Origin: Acidobacteriota bacterium
GTDB taxonomy: Bacteria > Acidobacteriota > Terriglobia > Bryobacterales > Bryobacteraceae
Assembly (NCBI GenBank): GCA_025354885.1
Contig: JANXLY010000105.1
Span: 1 to 64,000 of the forward strand
Direction of reading: 5' to 3'
Length of the DNA: 64,000 nt
In this document: positions 51,465-61,591 of the stretch, piece by piece
Layout of the letters: each line of letters begins with the position of its first letter
Numbering within the stretch: the first letter of the stretch is position 1
Translations under genes and position numbers: made by a program
The notes under the pieces: model-generated
What the model saw: only the letters and a program-made list of their open reading frames with translations
Databases searched by the model: none
Told to the model about the DNA's origin: nothing

Positions 51465-54400
51465 TTAAGGGGGGGCCAGCATCTTCGCAAGATCTTCTAA
51501 CGCCTTCCTGGCAACACTACTTTCGGGGTTTATGCGCAGCAAGCGCTGCATTGCAGCTTTCGCTTCGGCATAACGCTTTGTCTGGACATAGATCCGCCCC
51601 AAATTCAAATACAACAACTCATCCCCAGGAGCTGAGGAAATACCGCGTTCCAGTGCGTCGGCGGCCTTCTGGGGTGCCCCCTGATTCAAATACAAGACCC
51701 CGAGATTATTCCAGGCCGCCGAGAGCGATGGGCGCAGCCCTACAGCCTCGAGCAGATGCTTCTCGCCCTCAGATGCTTTTCCGCTCTTAGCGAGAGCCAG
51801 GCCCAGGCCATGATGCCCGTCCGGCGACTTTGGCTCAAGAGCCAATGCCTTGCGAAAATACTTTTCCGCCGGTACAAATTGTCCCAACTTATCTGCTGCC
51901 TGCCCCGCGTTCAAGAGCGCATATGCCAAGTCGTCTTTGGAAGCTACGGCCTGCTCAAAGTGTTCCAGCGCCGCCGCGTACTCTTCCCGGGCCATTGCAA
52001 CTCCACCCATCTCATTCCAGGCCTCTGCCGATCCCGGTTCGAGAAGCAACGCTCTATCAAGCAGCGCCACTGCCTTCTCCAACCGCTTGGCTTCGCGGTG
52101 AATTTGTGCCACCAGCACCAGCGTTCGAACATTCTCCGGCTGCTGTTGCAATACAGCATCCAGATAGGGTAAAGCCTGCTCTGGATAACCGCACCATAAC
52201 AGTGACGCACCCAGCTTGAAATAGTCTCGTCGCGGCCTGGCCAATTGCCGCCCCGCGTATGGCAGCGCGCCCGACTTGCCGATCAGCAGCAGATCTGCTT
52301 TCACCTGCTCAGTTGAAGGAACAGCAGCATATACTTTGCAGACCCGGCCTTGCTCATCGAGTAACAATGCGAGCGGCAAATCGAGCTCAGTGCGGTACTC
52401 AAACAGATAGCGCCGGAACAGCGTGTACGCTGCTGCTAAATCCTGATCCCCCCGCAGCACCTCTGATCGAACAACATACAACCCCGGACCAGCCTGCTTT
52501 TCTGGCAGTGGAAGCGGATCCTGCAGCCAGGTATCTTGCAAGCGAGGCGTATTGTCGCCAATTGTTGTCTTCGGCGGAATCGCTCGAGCTGCCGCGAATT
52601 CCCTCCCCCGGACCGCCTGCCTTCCCTCGCTTATCTCATAAACCGCTCCCGCCTCCAACCCGACAAAACGCTGCAACTCACCGCTCGGCCACTCAATCTC
52701 AACAGTCTTCACGGATTTAGATCTCAAGCCGAAATACAGCGTCTTCGTGTGTTGCGAAATATACCCCGATCCGGCCGTCACCCATTTTGTCTGGCCATCT
52801 AAAGTGACGCGCGCCCCGATCGCATCGCGATTGGACTTCGTCCCGATCAAGCGCAGGGCGATCCGCTCCCGCCCCTGACCGCAAAGGTTCTGGAAGAGGC
52901 GCAACTGCGGGCCTAGTCGGCTCTTCACGCAAAGATCAAGACAACCATCACCATCAAAATCTGTAATTGCAAACGCCCGCGAATCGGCCGCAAAATTCAA
53001 TCCACTCTCTGCCGACGCATCACGATAGCCAGCCCCATCACGAACATAAAAGACATTCGGCTCACTACCATTCCACGAATACCCTTCGCGAATAAACTGA
53101 TTGATCGCGTTCCAGCCGTTCTCATACACCGCACTGGGGCTGGCCGTTGCCGGAGTCTTCGCTACAACCTGACGCCAAAAGAAGCCCATCAAATCAGGCT
53201 GCTTTGGCCCCGTGAGCATCCCGCAGGTCAGGAACAGTTCCGGCTTGCCATCGTTGTCAAAATCGGCAGCGTCGGCCGACCAGCCCCAGCGTCCCATCTC
53301 GATGCCCAACTCCGCCGCCTCACTTGCAAAACTGCCATCACCGCGATTCCGGTAAAACGAATTCCCTTTTGTATGTCCCCGCCACGCAGCATCCAGCTGG
53401 AACGGAAATTTCGGACTTTTCACAACGTTCTGGCCCACCGCAGTCCACATATTCGCAACATATAAATCGGGCCGACCATCGCCATCGTGATCAAACCAGC
53501 AGGCGCTCATTCCGGGTCCGATGTCTTCTACTCCCGCCTCAGAGGCGACATCCTGAAACTTGCCCCCGACATTGCGATACAGGTTGTTCCGCCCAAAATC
53601 ATTCGCCACATACAGGCTGGGCCAGCCAGATCCGTTGTAGTCACACCAGGCGGGCGCAAAGCTATAGCGATTGTTGTTTTTGTCTAGGCCCACTGCCGCA
53701 GTTACATCTTCAAAATAACCTGTCCCATCCGCCGCCAGCCGGTTCCGGAACAGAAAATTCGGTGGCCCGTTCTGTGCGTCAAAATAAGGGGAGGGATAGC
53801 GAAACTGCGCCTCGCTTTGAAAGAAGCTATAACAACATAGATACAGATCTAGGTTGCCGTCACGGTCATAGTCTGCAGCTGCCATCCCGGTAAAGCCGCC
53901 TTGGGGGGGATTAGCAAACCGAAACGCATCAGGTGCCAGCGTAAATCGTCCCTTGCCATCGTTCAAAAACAGCAGCGGCCCGCCGCCGCGCAGCACTACA
54001 AGGTCTTGCCGTCCGAGTTTTCGCAAATCCAAAAACAGCGCCGAACTCGTGTCATCAAGCAGGTCCAATCCAGCCGCCGCAGTGATATCCACAAATCGAC
54101 CATCCTGCCAGCGAAACAGCTTGTTCGGCAACCCGGCGGGTTGGCAGACATACAATTCATCGCGCCCGTCGCCGTCAATGTCCCCCACCGCAATCCCGTT
54201 GTTTCCGTAGATATCGATGCCCGTTGCAGGGTCAAGTCTCGATATCCAATACGGAATACCCCGGGAAAGTTGTTCCGAGTCAAGAACGCTTCCAGTAACG
54301 TCAGCAAAGAGGCCATCCCTTCGGGCGGGAGCGGGCGGCATGACCGGATCGACAGAAAATTCGTCGTGGCCGCTTTCGATCAGCGGAGTGTATGCGAAAT

Positions 54401-54494
54401 GCGCTGGATCGTTGCGATACTGCACCGCCACAGTTTCCGCATCCACCGAGAACGGTGCTAACAAGGGCAGAGCCAATAAATCGCGCCGGGTCAC
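51465..54494 (-). CDS. CRTAC1-like FG-GAP / ASPIC-UnbV / TPR protein
   Basis: A 1009-residue exported protein. The N-terminus MTRRDLLALPLLAPFSVDA is Tat-like. At least five FG-GAP/VCBS calcium-loop repeats follow (such as DIDGDGRDELYV and DFDNDGKPELFL, about residues 90-540). The ASPIC/UnbV domain is at about 565-625 (GARVTLDGQTKWVTAGSGYI). A thioredoxin-like stretch (VYAAVPSTEQVKADLLLIG) and then a TPR array (about 760-1005) close the protein. The start overlaps the preceding TPR gene by four bases (ATGA), so they are coupled. Function is unknown; family members are surface or periplasmic. Confidence 0.85.
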   Translation of the reverse strand: MTRRDLLALPLLAPFSVDAETVAVQYRNDPAHFAYTPLIESGHDEFSVDPVMPPAPARRDGLFADVTGSVLDSEQLSRGIPYWISRLDPATGIDIYGNNGIAVGDIDGDGRDELYVCQPAGLPNKLFRWQDGRFVDITAAAGLDLLDDTSSALFLDLRKLGRQDLVVLRGGGPLLFLNDGKGRFTLAPDAFRFANPPQGGFTGMAAADYDRDGNLDLYLCCYSFFQSEAQFRYPSPYFDAQNGPPNFLFRNRLAADGTGYFEDVTAAVGLDKNNNRYSFAPAWCDYNGSGWPSLYVANDFGRNNLYRNVGGKFQDVASEAGVEDIGPGMSACWFDHDGDGRPDLYVANMWTAVGQNVVKSPKFPFQLDAAWRGHTKGNSFYRNRGDGSFASEAAELGIEMGRWGWSADAADFDNDGKPELFLTCGMLTGPKQPDLMGFFWRQVVAKTPATASPSAVYENGWNAINQFIREGYSWNGSEPNVFYVRDGAGYRDASAESGLNFAADSRAFAITDFDGDGCLDLCVKSRLGPQLRLFQNLCGQGRERIALRLIGTKSNRDAIGARVTLDGQTKWVTAGSGYISQHTKTLYFGLRSKSVKTVEIEWPSGELQRFVGLEAGAVYEISEGRQAVRGREFAAARAIPPKTTIGDNTPRLQDTWLQDPLPLPEKQAGPGLYVVRSEVLRGDQDLAAAYTLFRRYLFEYRTELDLPLALLLDEQGRVCKVYAAVPSTEQVKADLLLIGKSGALPYAGRQLARPRRDYFKLGASLLWCGYPEQALPYLDAVLQQQPENVRTLVLVAQIHREAKRLEKAVALLDRALLLEPGSAEAWNEMGGVAMAREEYAAALEHFEQAVASKDDLAYALLNAGQAADKLGQFVPAEKYFRKALALEPKSPDGHHGLGLALAKSGKASEGEKHLLEAVGLRPSLSAAWNNLGVLYLNQGAPQKAADALERGISSAPGDELLYLNLGRIYVQTKRYAEAKAAMQRLLRINPESSVARKALEDLAKMLAPP

Positions 54495-55645
54495 TGCATC
54501 CCGCCTTTTGAATCAGGACGGGGTGAGGCCAACAATTTCTCGTGTAGCTGCCTCTCACTCGCAGCCTTCAGTGTCTGGCCCAGTCGATCATAAACTCGCG
54601 CTAGGCGATAGTGGGGCTCTGGTGCCTGGGAATTCAGGCGGATCGCTTTTTCATAGGCATGAGCAGCACCTGAAAAATCCCGCTCTCGTTCCAGCAGTTG
54701 CCCAAGTTCAAAAGGAAAATCCCAGACGGTCGGGTCGCGCCGCATGGCTTCGACAAGCATCGGTTTCGTTTCGCTGTCCGCTGCTCCCCCGGAGTGCATG
54801 GCTCGCGCCACCACAAAAGGCGCAAACCCGTTCAACGGCTCTACGCGCAACCACGCCTCCGCTCGGGCGCGAATCTCAGACACTCGCTCCGGCAACTGAT
54901 CCATCATGCGAGCAAGAAAAATATAAGGTTGAGGCACCTCCGGTGCTAAATCAATCACCCGGAAGAACCGCTCTGCCGATTCAGTAAATCGGCGCTGTGT
55001 GTAAAGCGCTACGCCGTAAGCCAATTCGATTTGCGGGCTTTTGTCAAATGTGCCAAGGGCCTTTGCAAGAAAGGCCGACGCATCATTAAACCGCCCCATC
55101 CGCAAAAGGGCCTGGCCATAAGCGGCATGAGTTGGTTCGTCGTAAGGCAACAGTTCGAGCAATACAAGGTATTGCGCTACCGCAGCATCGGGTTTGCCTG
55201 TCGCTTCAAAGCCCCTCGCCAGCATGAGCCGTATTTCCGTGCGCTCCCCTCGCTTGAGCGCTGCAGTTCCAAACGCAATCGCTTCAGGCCACTGTTTCAC
55301 TTCGCCGAACAACAACGCCGCCCGCAACACCGCAGCATCGTCCGCTTCTTTCGATTGTGCGAATCGTCCTTCCCAAAGCGCCGCAAGTTTTCGCTGTCCC
55401 GACTGCGCAAAATACAAAGCCAATGTATGTTGAACTGCTGGAATCGACGCACCCAATCGCTCCGCTTGTCGCGCCGCAGTTACAGCCCTTTGTGGCATGT
55501 TCAGCATTAAATACAGTCTGGCCAGAAGGGCCTGCGCCCGCCCATCTAGAGGTGAAGCTTCCAGCAACACACGTGCTTCAGCCAATCTGCCCGCCTCAAG
55601 GGCAGATTGCGCGGTTCCAATCGTATCGGCGGCAAATAGGTACAT
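54491..55645 (-). CDS. TPR-repeat protein
   Basis: A 384-residue protein built of tetratricopeptide repeats: ALEAGRLAEARVLLEASPL near the start, RFNDASAFLAKALGTFDKSP in the middle, and SGAAHAYEKAIRLNSQAPEP near the end. No enzymatic domain is visible. I prefer the ATG at 55645; a longer start at 55675 (MLEPAAASF) would begin inside a terminator hairpin. Neither has a clear ribosome site. It is coupled to the CRTAC1-like gene by an ATGA overlap, so the proteins may form a scaffold. Confidence 0.72.
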   Translation of the reverse strand: MYLFAADTIGTAQSALEAGRLAEARVLLEASPLDGRAQALLARLYLMLNMPQRAVTAARQAERLGASIPAVQHTLALYFAQSGQRKLAALWEGRFAQSKEADDAAVLRAALLFGEVKQWPEAIAFGTAALKRGERTEIRLMLARGFEATGKPDAAVAQYLVLLELLPYDEPTHAAYGQALLRMGRFNDASAFLAKALGTFDKSPQIELAYGVALYTQRRFTESAERFFRVIDLAPEVPQPYIFLARMMDQLPERVSEIRARAEAWLRVEPLNGFAPFVVARAMHSGGAADSETKPMLVEAMRRDPTVWDFPFELGQLLERERDFSGAAHAYEKAIRLNSQAPEPHYRLARVYDRLGQTLKAASERQLHEKLLASPRPDSKGGMQ

Positions 55646-55702
55646 AAAAAAGGAAGCGGCCGCTGGCTCCAGCATACTGCATGGCTGAAACCAACGGCCG
55701 CT
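55646..55702 (-). terminator. Intrinsic terminator of the large receptor gene
   Basis: On the minus strand AGCGGCCG and CGGCCGCT form the outer stem, extended inward by TGGTTTCAGC with GCTGGAGCCA using G-U pairs, and followed by TCC and six T. It lies just after the receptor stop codon at 55722 and overlaps the beginning of the TPR gene. Confidence 0.72.
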
Positions 55703-55721
55703 CTTTACAGCGCTTCGAGAC

Positions 55722-58700
55722 TTAGAACATCAGCCGCAGCGCGAACTGCGTGCGCCGCTGTGTGCCCTGCTGCGTACCCGTGATCACGCCGAAGTTGGGA
55801 TTGCCCTGGGTGTTATTCGGGCGATCATACTGCGGAGTGTTTGCCAGGTTGAAGGCTTCAGCGCGGAATTGCACTTTGAAGCGCTCGCTGATGTTGACTG
55901 CTTTGAACAACGAGAGGTCAAGATACTTCTGACCAGGCTGGTTGTTGCTCTGCAGACCAAGGTTGCCATTGGTACCAGGTCGCGGTGCAGTGACTGCGCT
56001 GGTGTCGAACCACTGAGCTGCCCTACGGCCGCCTGAGGGTTCGCTCTTCGGATCCTTACCTGCAACTACATCGGGAGTACAGAGGCTAAAGCTGCCGACG
56101 CAGTTATTGGTTCCGAGCGTAAAGGGCGATCCCGTCCGGAGGGTCAGAATGCCGTTCAATTGCCAGCCGCCAATTACGGCGTTGGCCGGCCGGTTGGCCG
56201 AATTCATGAAGCGCTTACCCTTGCCAAAAGGCAGGTCATAGAGAAAGCTGGACGTCATGCTGTGGCGAATATCCCAGGCGGCGCTGGAGTAATTCAGACC
56301 GTAATCGCGCTGATCCTTGGACCCGAATCCGGCAGAACCGCTGAGCGTAGTTCCTGAGTTCGACAGAGCATGACCATAGGTGTAAGCGACCAGGTATTGC
56401 AAGCCGCTCGAATAGCGCTTTTCCCACTTGGCAGTGAGGCCAGCATAGTTACCAAAGCCAAAAGTGGTGGTGTTATTCACACCAGCAATATTAGGAACGG
56501 GCCGGCGAGCATTGGTGTTGATGTCCGGACGCGGATCGTTGACCGCCGCGTTGGGATCGGAAAAGAAGAGCTGGTGTGCCTGGCGGTTGCCAACATAAGC
56601 CAACTCAAAAGCGTTACCGCCGCGGAACTCACGCTGTAGGGAAAAGTTCCACTTGTGTACGAGAGGATTGCGGAAGTTCTGTGCCACAGAGCGGAAGCTT
56701 ACCGGAGCGTTCAGCGAGAATACATTCACGGGGAAGCCGTTCTGGACCCCGTTGAAGAACTTGTTCTGTTCATAAGGTCCAATGCCGATGCGGTCCAGGT
56801 TAGTCGTTTGATTAAACGGTACACCTTCACCACGGTTGGGGTTGCCACCCTGATTCTCTTCGCCACCGTAGAAGATGCCGTAGCCGGCACGGATCGCGGT
56901 CTTGGGGTTCATTGCATAGGCGAAACCGATGCGGGGGGCAATGCTGGTTTTATCCCAGGGGATAAGATAGCTGCTCACTTCGCCTCGTGAAACTTTCACG
57001 TTGGCAAAGTCCGTAGCAAAGTTCGGAGGTAGTTTGGCGTCTTGGTCCTTACCCTTGGGGATAAACAAAGTCAGCTTGTCAAAGTCAAAATTCGCCTGAC
57101 GACCAAACTTCTCGTCGATCGGCGAAAACAGCTCATAACGAATACCGTAAGTGATCGTCAGCTTGGAGTTGAACTTCCAGTCATCTTGCGCATAGAAAGC
57201 CCAGGCGGACTTCTGTGACGAGATGAAGTTGGTGGTAGAAATCTGACCGTTCGTAACTTGACCAACCAGGAATGAGGCATAGCCATCACCGGTATTGTTC
57301 CTGAGATTGTCTAAGCCGTTCGGGAAGGAAGTTTCGTTACGGTTGAAGCTCCAGTTACCATGCGGGCTTGGGAACTGGAAGAAGGGGAACTTGATGGGCC
57401 GGAACTCTGCGCCAAACTTAAGTGAGTGCTTGTTCTTCTGGATCGCCACGTTCTGGATGAAGTCCCAAACGTTGTTGTACTCTTTTGAAGGCAACCAGTC
57501 TGACGCTCCAAAGCCGCTGTAGCGGTCGATGTTGGTCGACGGGAGGCCGCCATTCAGAGGACCTGTAGGATTGTAGCCTCCAATACCGAAGGCCTTGAAT
57601 TGGTCGGTATTCGGATCGGCCTGCGTGCGGGACGTGACCAGGCGGCTGTAGCCAGCGCGAGTCTCAGTTACAAAGTTGGGCGACCATGTGCGCGTGTAGC
57701 TGAGCATCGCATTGCGGGCCAGGTTCTGTGCAACATTGGAATTGAAATAGGTAGCATCAAGCGCACCCGGCAACGGCTGACCGTTGATCAGGTTGTTGTT
57801 CGACCAACTCACACTACCAAAGATGCTGTCTTTTTCACTGATGCGGTGGTCAGCACGGATGTCGAATTGCTTCGTTCCGGCGGTACCAGATGTCGTGGTG
57901 AAGTAGTTATTCTCAGGAAATCCTGGAAGCACAGTCACATTCGGGGCTGGGAACAAATTCACCAGCTTCTGCGCTACGGGGTCAATGCGGTTCGCTGGGA
58001 TCCGGTTGCCAGGGAATGGCGTACGGCTCAGTCCAGTTGTGCCATTGGGATAAGTCACTGTGGCGTTAGAGCGTGGATCGTATATTGTGCCTTCGAGAGC
58101 ACTCACACCAAGGGAGTTAGTGATCGCCTTGTTGGTAGCAGTGAGTGCCGAAAAATCTCCGGTACGCATCGCTGCCGTGGGGATCGTAAAGAACCCGGAG
58201 GTACCCAGACCAGGAACAGCGCCACCCGTGGAACGGATTTCAGTGCCCTGATAATCAGCGAACCAGAATGTACGATTCTTGATCACCGGACCGCCGATTG
58301 CGGCGCCAAACTGATTCTGTTTGAAAGGACCGCGCTTCACACCATTGCGATTATTCTCCCAGCGATTGGCGTTCAGCTTATCATTCTGCAAGTATTCAAA
58401 AAGCGAACCATGAATCGAGTTTGTACCGCCTTTGATCGTGACGTTCACAACGCCGCCAGCGCCACGGCCATACTCGGCGTTGTAACCGTTGGTCATGACA
58501 CGCATTTCGCCAATTGCTTCTACCGAAGGTCCAATAACGAAAGAAGTCTGGTTGAGGAAGTCGATCACGTTTACGTTGTTATCGACGCCGTTCAACAGAA
58601 AGTTGTTTTGTCCATTCGAACGGACACCGTTAGCTGAAAACCCTCCACCTGTAGCATCGCGAGCGCCAGGCTCATTCGGCACCACACCCGGCGACAAGCG

Positions 58701-59171
58701 TGCGAGATAAGCGAAGTTGCGCGTGCCGCCTAGCGGTAGTTCGCTCACCTGCTTTGCGTCCACACTTGCACCAATGATGGTCGATTCCGTCTGCAACACG
58801 GGCGAATCACTCGTCACTTCAATGTTCACGGATACTTCACCGACTTGCATCTGAAAGTCGATGCCCGTACGGTCGCCTGCGGTTAGTTGAATATTGCGGC
58901 GAGTCGATTTTTTGAAACCGGAGGCTTCCACTGAAATTGTGTAGATTCCAGGCTTTAGTGCCGGACGTGCATATTCGCCACCACTTGCGGTGACAAGATC
59001 ATACTTCAGGCCAGTAGCTTCTTCACTAATGGCAATCTTCGCTCCTGGAATTCCCGCTCCCGTGGGATCCGAAACCGTTCCTACCAGTGTTGCCAAGTCT
59101 CGCTGCGCAAAAGCGCAAATTGCGAGCACCATAGACAAAGCAGTAATCCTCAACAAGGGGATTAATTTCAT
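55722..59171 (-). CDS. Oar-like TonB-dependent receptor
   Basis: An 1149-residue outer-membrane receptor with signal peptide (ending ICAFAQ). The carboxypeptidase-regulatory domain is at about 27-110 (LVGTVSDPTGAGIPGAKIAI). The plug region follows (VSELPLGGTRNFAYLARLSPG, then GAGGVVNVTIKGGTNSIHG). The long barrel closes with RTQFALRLMF at the C-terminus. This is the fuller, canonical type, larger than the receptor at 8.7-11.6 kb. Its partner CRTAC1-like genes on both sides suggest a shared uptake or surface system. Confidence 0.9.
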   Translation of the reverse strand: MKLIPLLRITALSMVLAICAFAQRDLATLVGTVSDPTGAGIPGAKIAISEEATGLKYDLVTASGGEYARPALKPGIYTISVEASGFKKSTRRNIQLTAGDRTGIDFQMQVGEVSVNIEVTSDSPVLQTESTIIGASVDAKQVSELPLGGTRNFAYLARLSPGVVPNEPGARDATGGGFSANGVRSNGQNNFLLNGVDNNVNVIDFLNQTSFVIGPSVEAIGEMRVMTNGYNAEYGRGAGGVVNVTIKGGTNSIHGSLFEYLQNDKLNANRWENNRNGVKRGPFKQNQFGAAIGGPVIKNRTFWFADYQGTEIRSTGGAVPGLGTSGFFTIPTAAMRTGDFSALTATNKAITNSLGVSALEGTIYDPRSNATVTYPNGTTGLSRTPFPGNRIPANRIDPVAQKLVNLFPAPNVTVLPGFPENNYFTTTSGTAGTKQFDIRADHRISEKDSIFGSVSWSNNNLINGQPLPGALDATYFNSNVAQNLARNAMLSYTRTWSPNFVTETRAGYSRLVTSRTQADPNTDQFKAFGIGGYNPTGPLNGGLPSTNIDRYSGFGASDWLPSKEYNNVWDFIQNVAIQKNKHSLKFGAEFRPIKFPFFQFPSPHGNWSFNRNETSFPNGLDNLRNNTGDGYASFLVGQVTNGQISTTNFISSQKSAWAFYAQDDWKFNSKLTITYGIRYELFSPIDEKFGRQANFDFDKLTLFIPKGKDQDAKLPPNFATDFANVKVSRGEVSSYLIPWDKTSIAPRIGFAYAMNPKTAIRAGYGIFYGGEENQGGNPNRGEGVPFNQTTNLDRIGIGPYEQNKFFNGVQNGFPVNVFSLNAPVSFRSVAQNFRNPLVHKWNFSLQREFRGGNAFELAYVGNRQAHQLFFSDPNAAVNDPRPDINTNARRPVPNIAGVNNTTTFGFGNYAGLTAKWEKRYSSGLQYLVAYTYGHALSNSGTTLSGSAGFGSKDQRDYGLNYSSAAWDIRHSMTSSFLYDLPFGKGKRFMNSANRPANAVIGGWQLNGILTLRTGSPFTLGTNNCVGSFSLCTPDVVAGKDPKSEPSGGRRAAQWFDTSAVTAPRPGTNGNLGLQSNNQPGQKYLDLSLFKAVNISERFKVQFRAEAFNLANTPQYDRPNNTQGNPNFGVITGTQQGTQRRTQFALRLMF

Positions 59172-59228
59172 GTGTTAAATGTCTCTTCTCAGTTTGGAAT
59201 ACCAAACAGTGTGACATTATCATCAATA

Positions 59229-61580
59229 ATGGTCGACTTCAAGCGTTTGAAAATTAAGAAAAATATTGGCGCAAGAATATGGTTTTTCATATCGCTTGCG
59301 CTATTGTTTTTCATATCCGCTGAAGCACCTAACCTCGTTTCTTTTGTTGATCTTGCGATTTCCTCTGGCCTGAGCGCCAGCAACGAATATGGCGGACGGG
59401 ATCGAAAAGATTTTATCGTTGAGACAACGGGCAATGGCGTTGCAATTTTTGACGCCGATCAGGACGGCACTCCCGACCTTCTTTTGCTCAACGGCACCAC
59501 CCTCACGGGACCAGTTCAGGGAGCGCCACGTTTGCCCCAACTCTACCGAAATGATGGCAGGGGAAAGTTTCGCCTTTCTGGCAAAGAAAGTGGCTTCACC
59601 CACGAAGGTTGGGCCCAGGGCGTATGCGCCGGCGACTATGATAACGATGGTCGAACTGACCTGCTGCTCACCTACTACGGCCATAACCGGCTCTACCGCA
59701 ATTTGGGAGATGCCAAATTTGAAGATGTAACGGCAAAAGTCGGCTTGCCCACTACGGGCGTCCGTTTCGGTTCCGGCTGTACTTTCTTCGATTACGACCG
59801 CGATGGCCGTCTCGATTTCTTTGTATCCAATTACATCAATCTCGACCTCGCCAAAACGCCCCGTCCCGGCAAAGGCGAATTCTGTACATGGAAGGAAATT
59901 CCGGTGATGTGCGGGCCGCGTGGCCTCCCGCTGGCCACAAACGTCCTCTATCATCAGGAAGCAGATGGCACTTTTCGAGACGTCTCGCTCGCCAGTGGCA
60001 TTACCAAACCCGGTGGCCGATACGCGCTCCAGGCCATCGCCGCCGACTTCGACAACGACGGTTGGCCCGATCTCTATGTCGCCTGCGACATGACACCCAG
60101 TCTCTTGTTTCATAACCGTGGCAACGGCACTTTTGAAGAACGTGCTGTCACATCCGGGGTCGCTTACAACGCCGACGGTCGGCTTCAGGCGGGCATGGGA
60201 GTTGCCGTCGCCGACTTCAATAATGATGGCTTCCTCGATATCGCCAAAACAAATTTCTCCGGTGATCTTACATCCATTTTCTTGAACGAGGACGGCAAGT
60301 TCTTTACAGACGTCGCCGGGCCTGCAGGTCTTGGAGTGAGGCAATTACTGGGCTGGGGTATCGCCTTTTTCGATGCGGACGAAGACGGCTGGCGTGACCT
60401 ACTGCTCGTCAACGGGCATGTTTACCCCGAAGTAGAGCACGCGCAGGTTGGCGACAAGTACCGGCAGGAGACGCTGTTCTTTCGAAATCTTGGCAATGGA
60501 AAGTTTGCCGATCTCAGCGCCAAAGCAGGCCCTGCACTGCAAGTTCCGCGCCCTGCCCGCGGCCTTGCTCTCGGCGATCTCGATGGCGATGGCCGTCCTG
60601 AAGCAGTGATCCTGAACATGAACGACACGCCCTCGCTGCTCAAGAACGTCGCCCCGCCCCAGGGAAACTTTCTAAACCTCGACCTTCGCGGTATACAGTC
60701 CAACCGATCCGCAATCGGAGCCCGCGTCACAGTAGAGGCTACTGGGGGCAGATGGATCGATGAAGTCCAGAGTGGCTCCAGTTTTTATTCCCAGTCGTCA
60801 TTTACTCTTCACTTCGGCCTTGGCGCATCAAAGTCGGTCAGTACTGTCACAATTCGCTGGCCCGCTGGAAAGTCCGAGTCCTGGAAAGACCTTCCCGTGA
60901 ACGCCCGTTGCACCCTTATCGAAGGCGACCCTAAAGCTGCCTGCCGTCCCTACGCCTCTACGCTGGCAACCGCAGCTCAATTTCAGGATGGGGCAAAGTT
61001 CCAGACAAGCGGCGCTGCTGGTCGCGTGGACGGAACTTCCCACGTTTCCGCAGAGCGTGCAGAAACGAATGAACGCCTACTCGCCCTCCTGCGTGTTCAC
61101 CCTGTCTATACAGCCGCTATCAACCACTACATCGCCGGCGATGCGAATGCCAGCGCCGCTGACCTGCTTGCATTCCCGGCTAACCTCGAAGTGCTTCCCT
61201 TCCTTGGTGAGACGCTCACCGGCTCACCGCAGTTGATCGACCGGATCGCTGCCATCGCCAAGGCACATCCCCAGAGCGCTGACGCCGCGTTCTATCTTGC
61301 CCGCGCCCTCGTCGAGCAGGATCCACCTCAAGTGGAGGCTGCGCTCCCTCATCTTCGTCGCTCCGCAGATCTCGACCAAGCAGGCACACGGGCGCTCATC
61401 GAGCTCGGGCGTCAGTTCACCAATCTCAGTAGAAAACCCGAAGCCATCGCCGCTCTGGAAGAAGCCCTCCTTCGCGACCCAACCTTGAAGGTTGCCCACT
61501 TCCGACTGGCGCAGCTCTTCCGCGCCACAGGCAATCTCGAAAAAAGCCGTGAACACCTCCGCCTCTCTCAGCTTCGCTAA
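59229..61580 (+). CDS. CRTAC1-like FG-GAP / ASPIC-UnbV / TPR protein
   Basis: A 783-residue protein. I chose the ATG at 59229 (MVDFKRLKIKKN), which leads into one membrane helix (IWFFISLALLFFIS); an upstream ATG abutting the divergent receptor start is less likely. Calcium-binding repeats are clear: DADQDGTPDLLL, DYDNDGRTDLLL, DYDRDGRLDFFV, DFDNDGWPDLYV, DFNNDGFLDIAK and DADEDGWRDLLL (about residues 75-430). ASPIC/UnbV follows (GARVTVEATGGRWIDEVQSG). The last 150 residues are TPR-like (TNLSRKPEAIAALEEALLRD). It is divergent from the receptor gene. Confidence 0.87.
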   Translation: MVDFKRLKIKKNIGARIWFFISLALLFFISAEAPNLVSFVDLAISSGLSASNEYGGRDRKDFIVETTGNGVAIFDADQDGTPDLLLLNGTTLTGPVQGAPRLPQLYRNDGRGKFRLSGKESGFTHEGWAQGVCAGDYDNDGRTDLLLTYYGHNRLYRNLGDAKFEDVTAKVGLPTTGVRFGSGCTFFDYDRDGRLDFFVSNYINLDLAKTPRPGKGEFCTWKEIPVMCGPRGLPLATNVLYHQEADGTFRDVSLASGITKPGGRYALQAIAADFDNDGWPDLYVACDMTPSLLFHNRGNGTFEERAVTSGVAYNADGRLQAGMGVAVADFNNDGFLDIAKTNFSGDLTSIFLNEDGKFFTDVAGPAGLGVRQLLGWGIAFFDADEDGWRDLLLVNGHVYPEVEHAQVGDKYRQETLFFRNLGNGKFADLSAKAGPALQVPRPARGLALGDLDGDGRPEAVILNMNDTPSLLKNVAPPQGNFLNLDLRGIQSNRSAIGARVTVEATGGRWIDEVQSGSSFYSQSSFTLHFGLGASKSVSTVTIRWPAGKSESWKDLPVNARCTLIEGDPKAACRPYASTLATAAQFQDGAKFQTSGAAGRVDGTSHVSAERAETNERLLALLRVHPVYTAAINHYIAGDANASAADLLAFPANLEVLPFLGETLTGSPQLIDRIAAIAKAHPQSADAAFYLARALVEQDPPQVEAALPHLRRSADLDQAGTRALIELGRQFTNLSRKPEAIAALEEALLRDPTLKVAHFRLAQLFRATGNLEKSREHLRLSQLR

Positions 61581-61591
61581 AATTCTGCTGC

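Noticed and set aside
57600-58637. 345-codon plus-strand frame inside the large receptor gene
   Set aside because: Shadow frame; the receptor on the other strand is well supported.
59301-60344. 347-codon minus-strand frame inside the CRTAC1-like gene
   Set aside because: Shadow frame opposite clear calcium-binding repeats.
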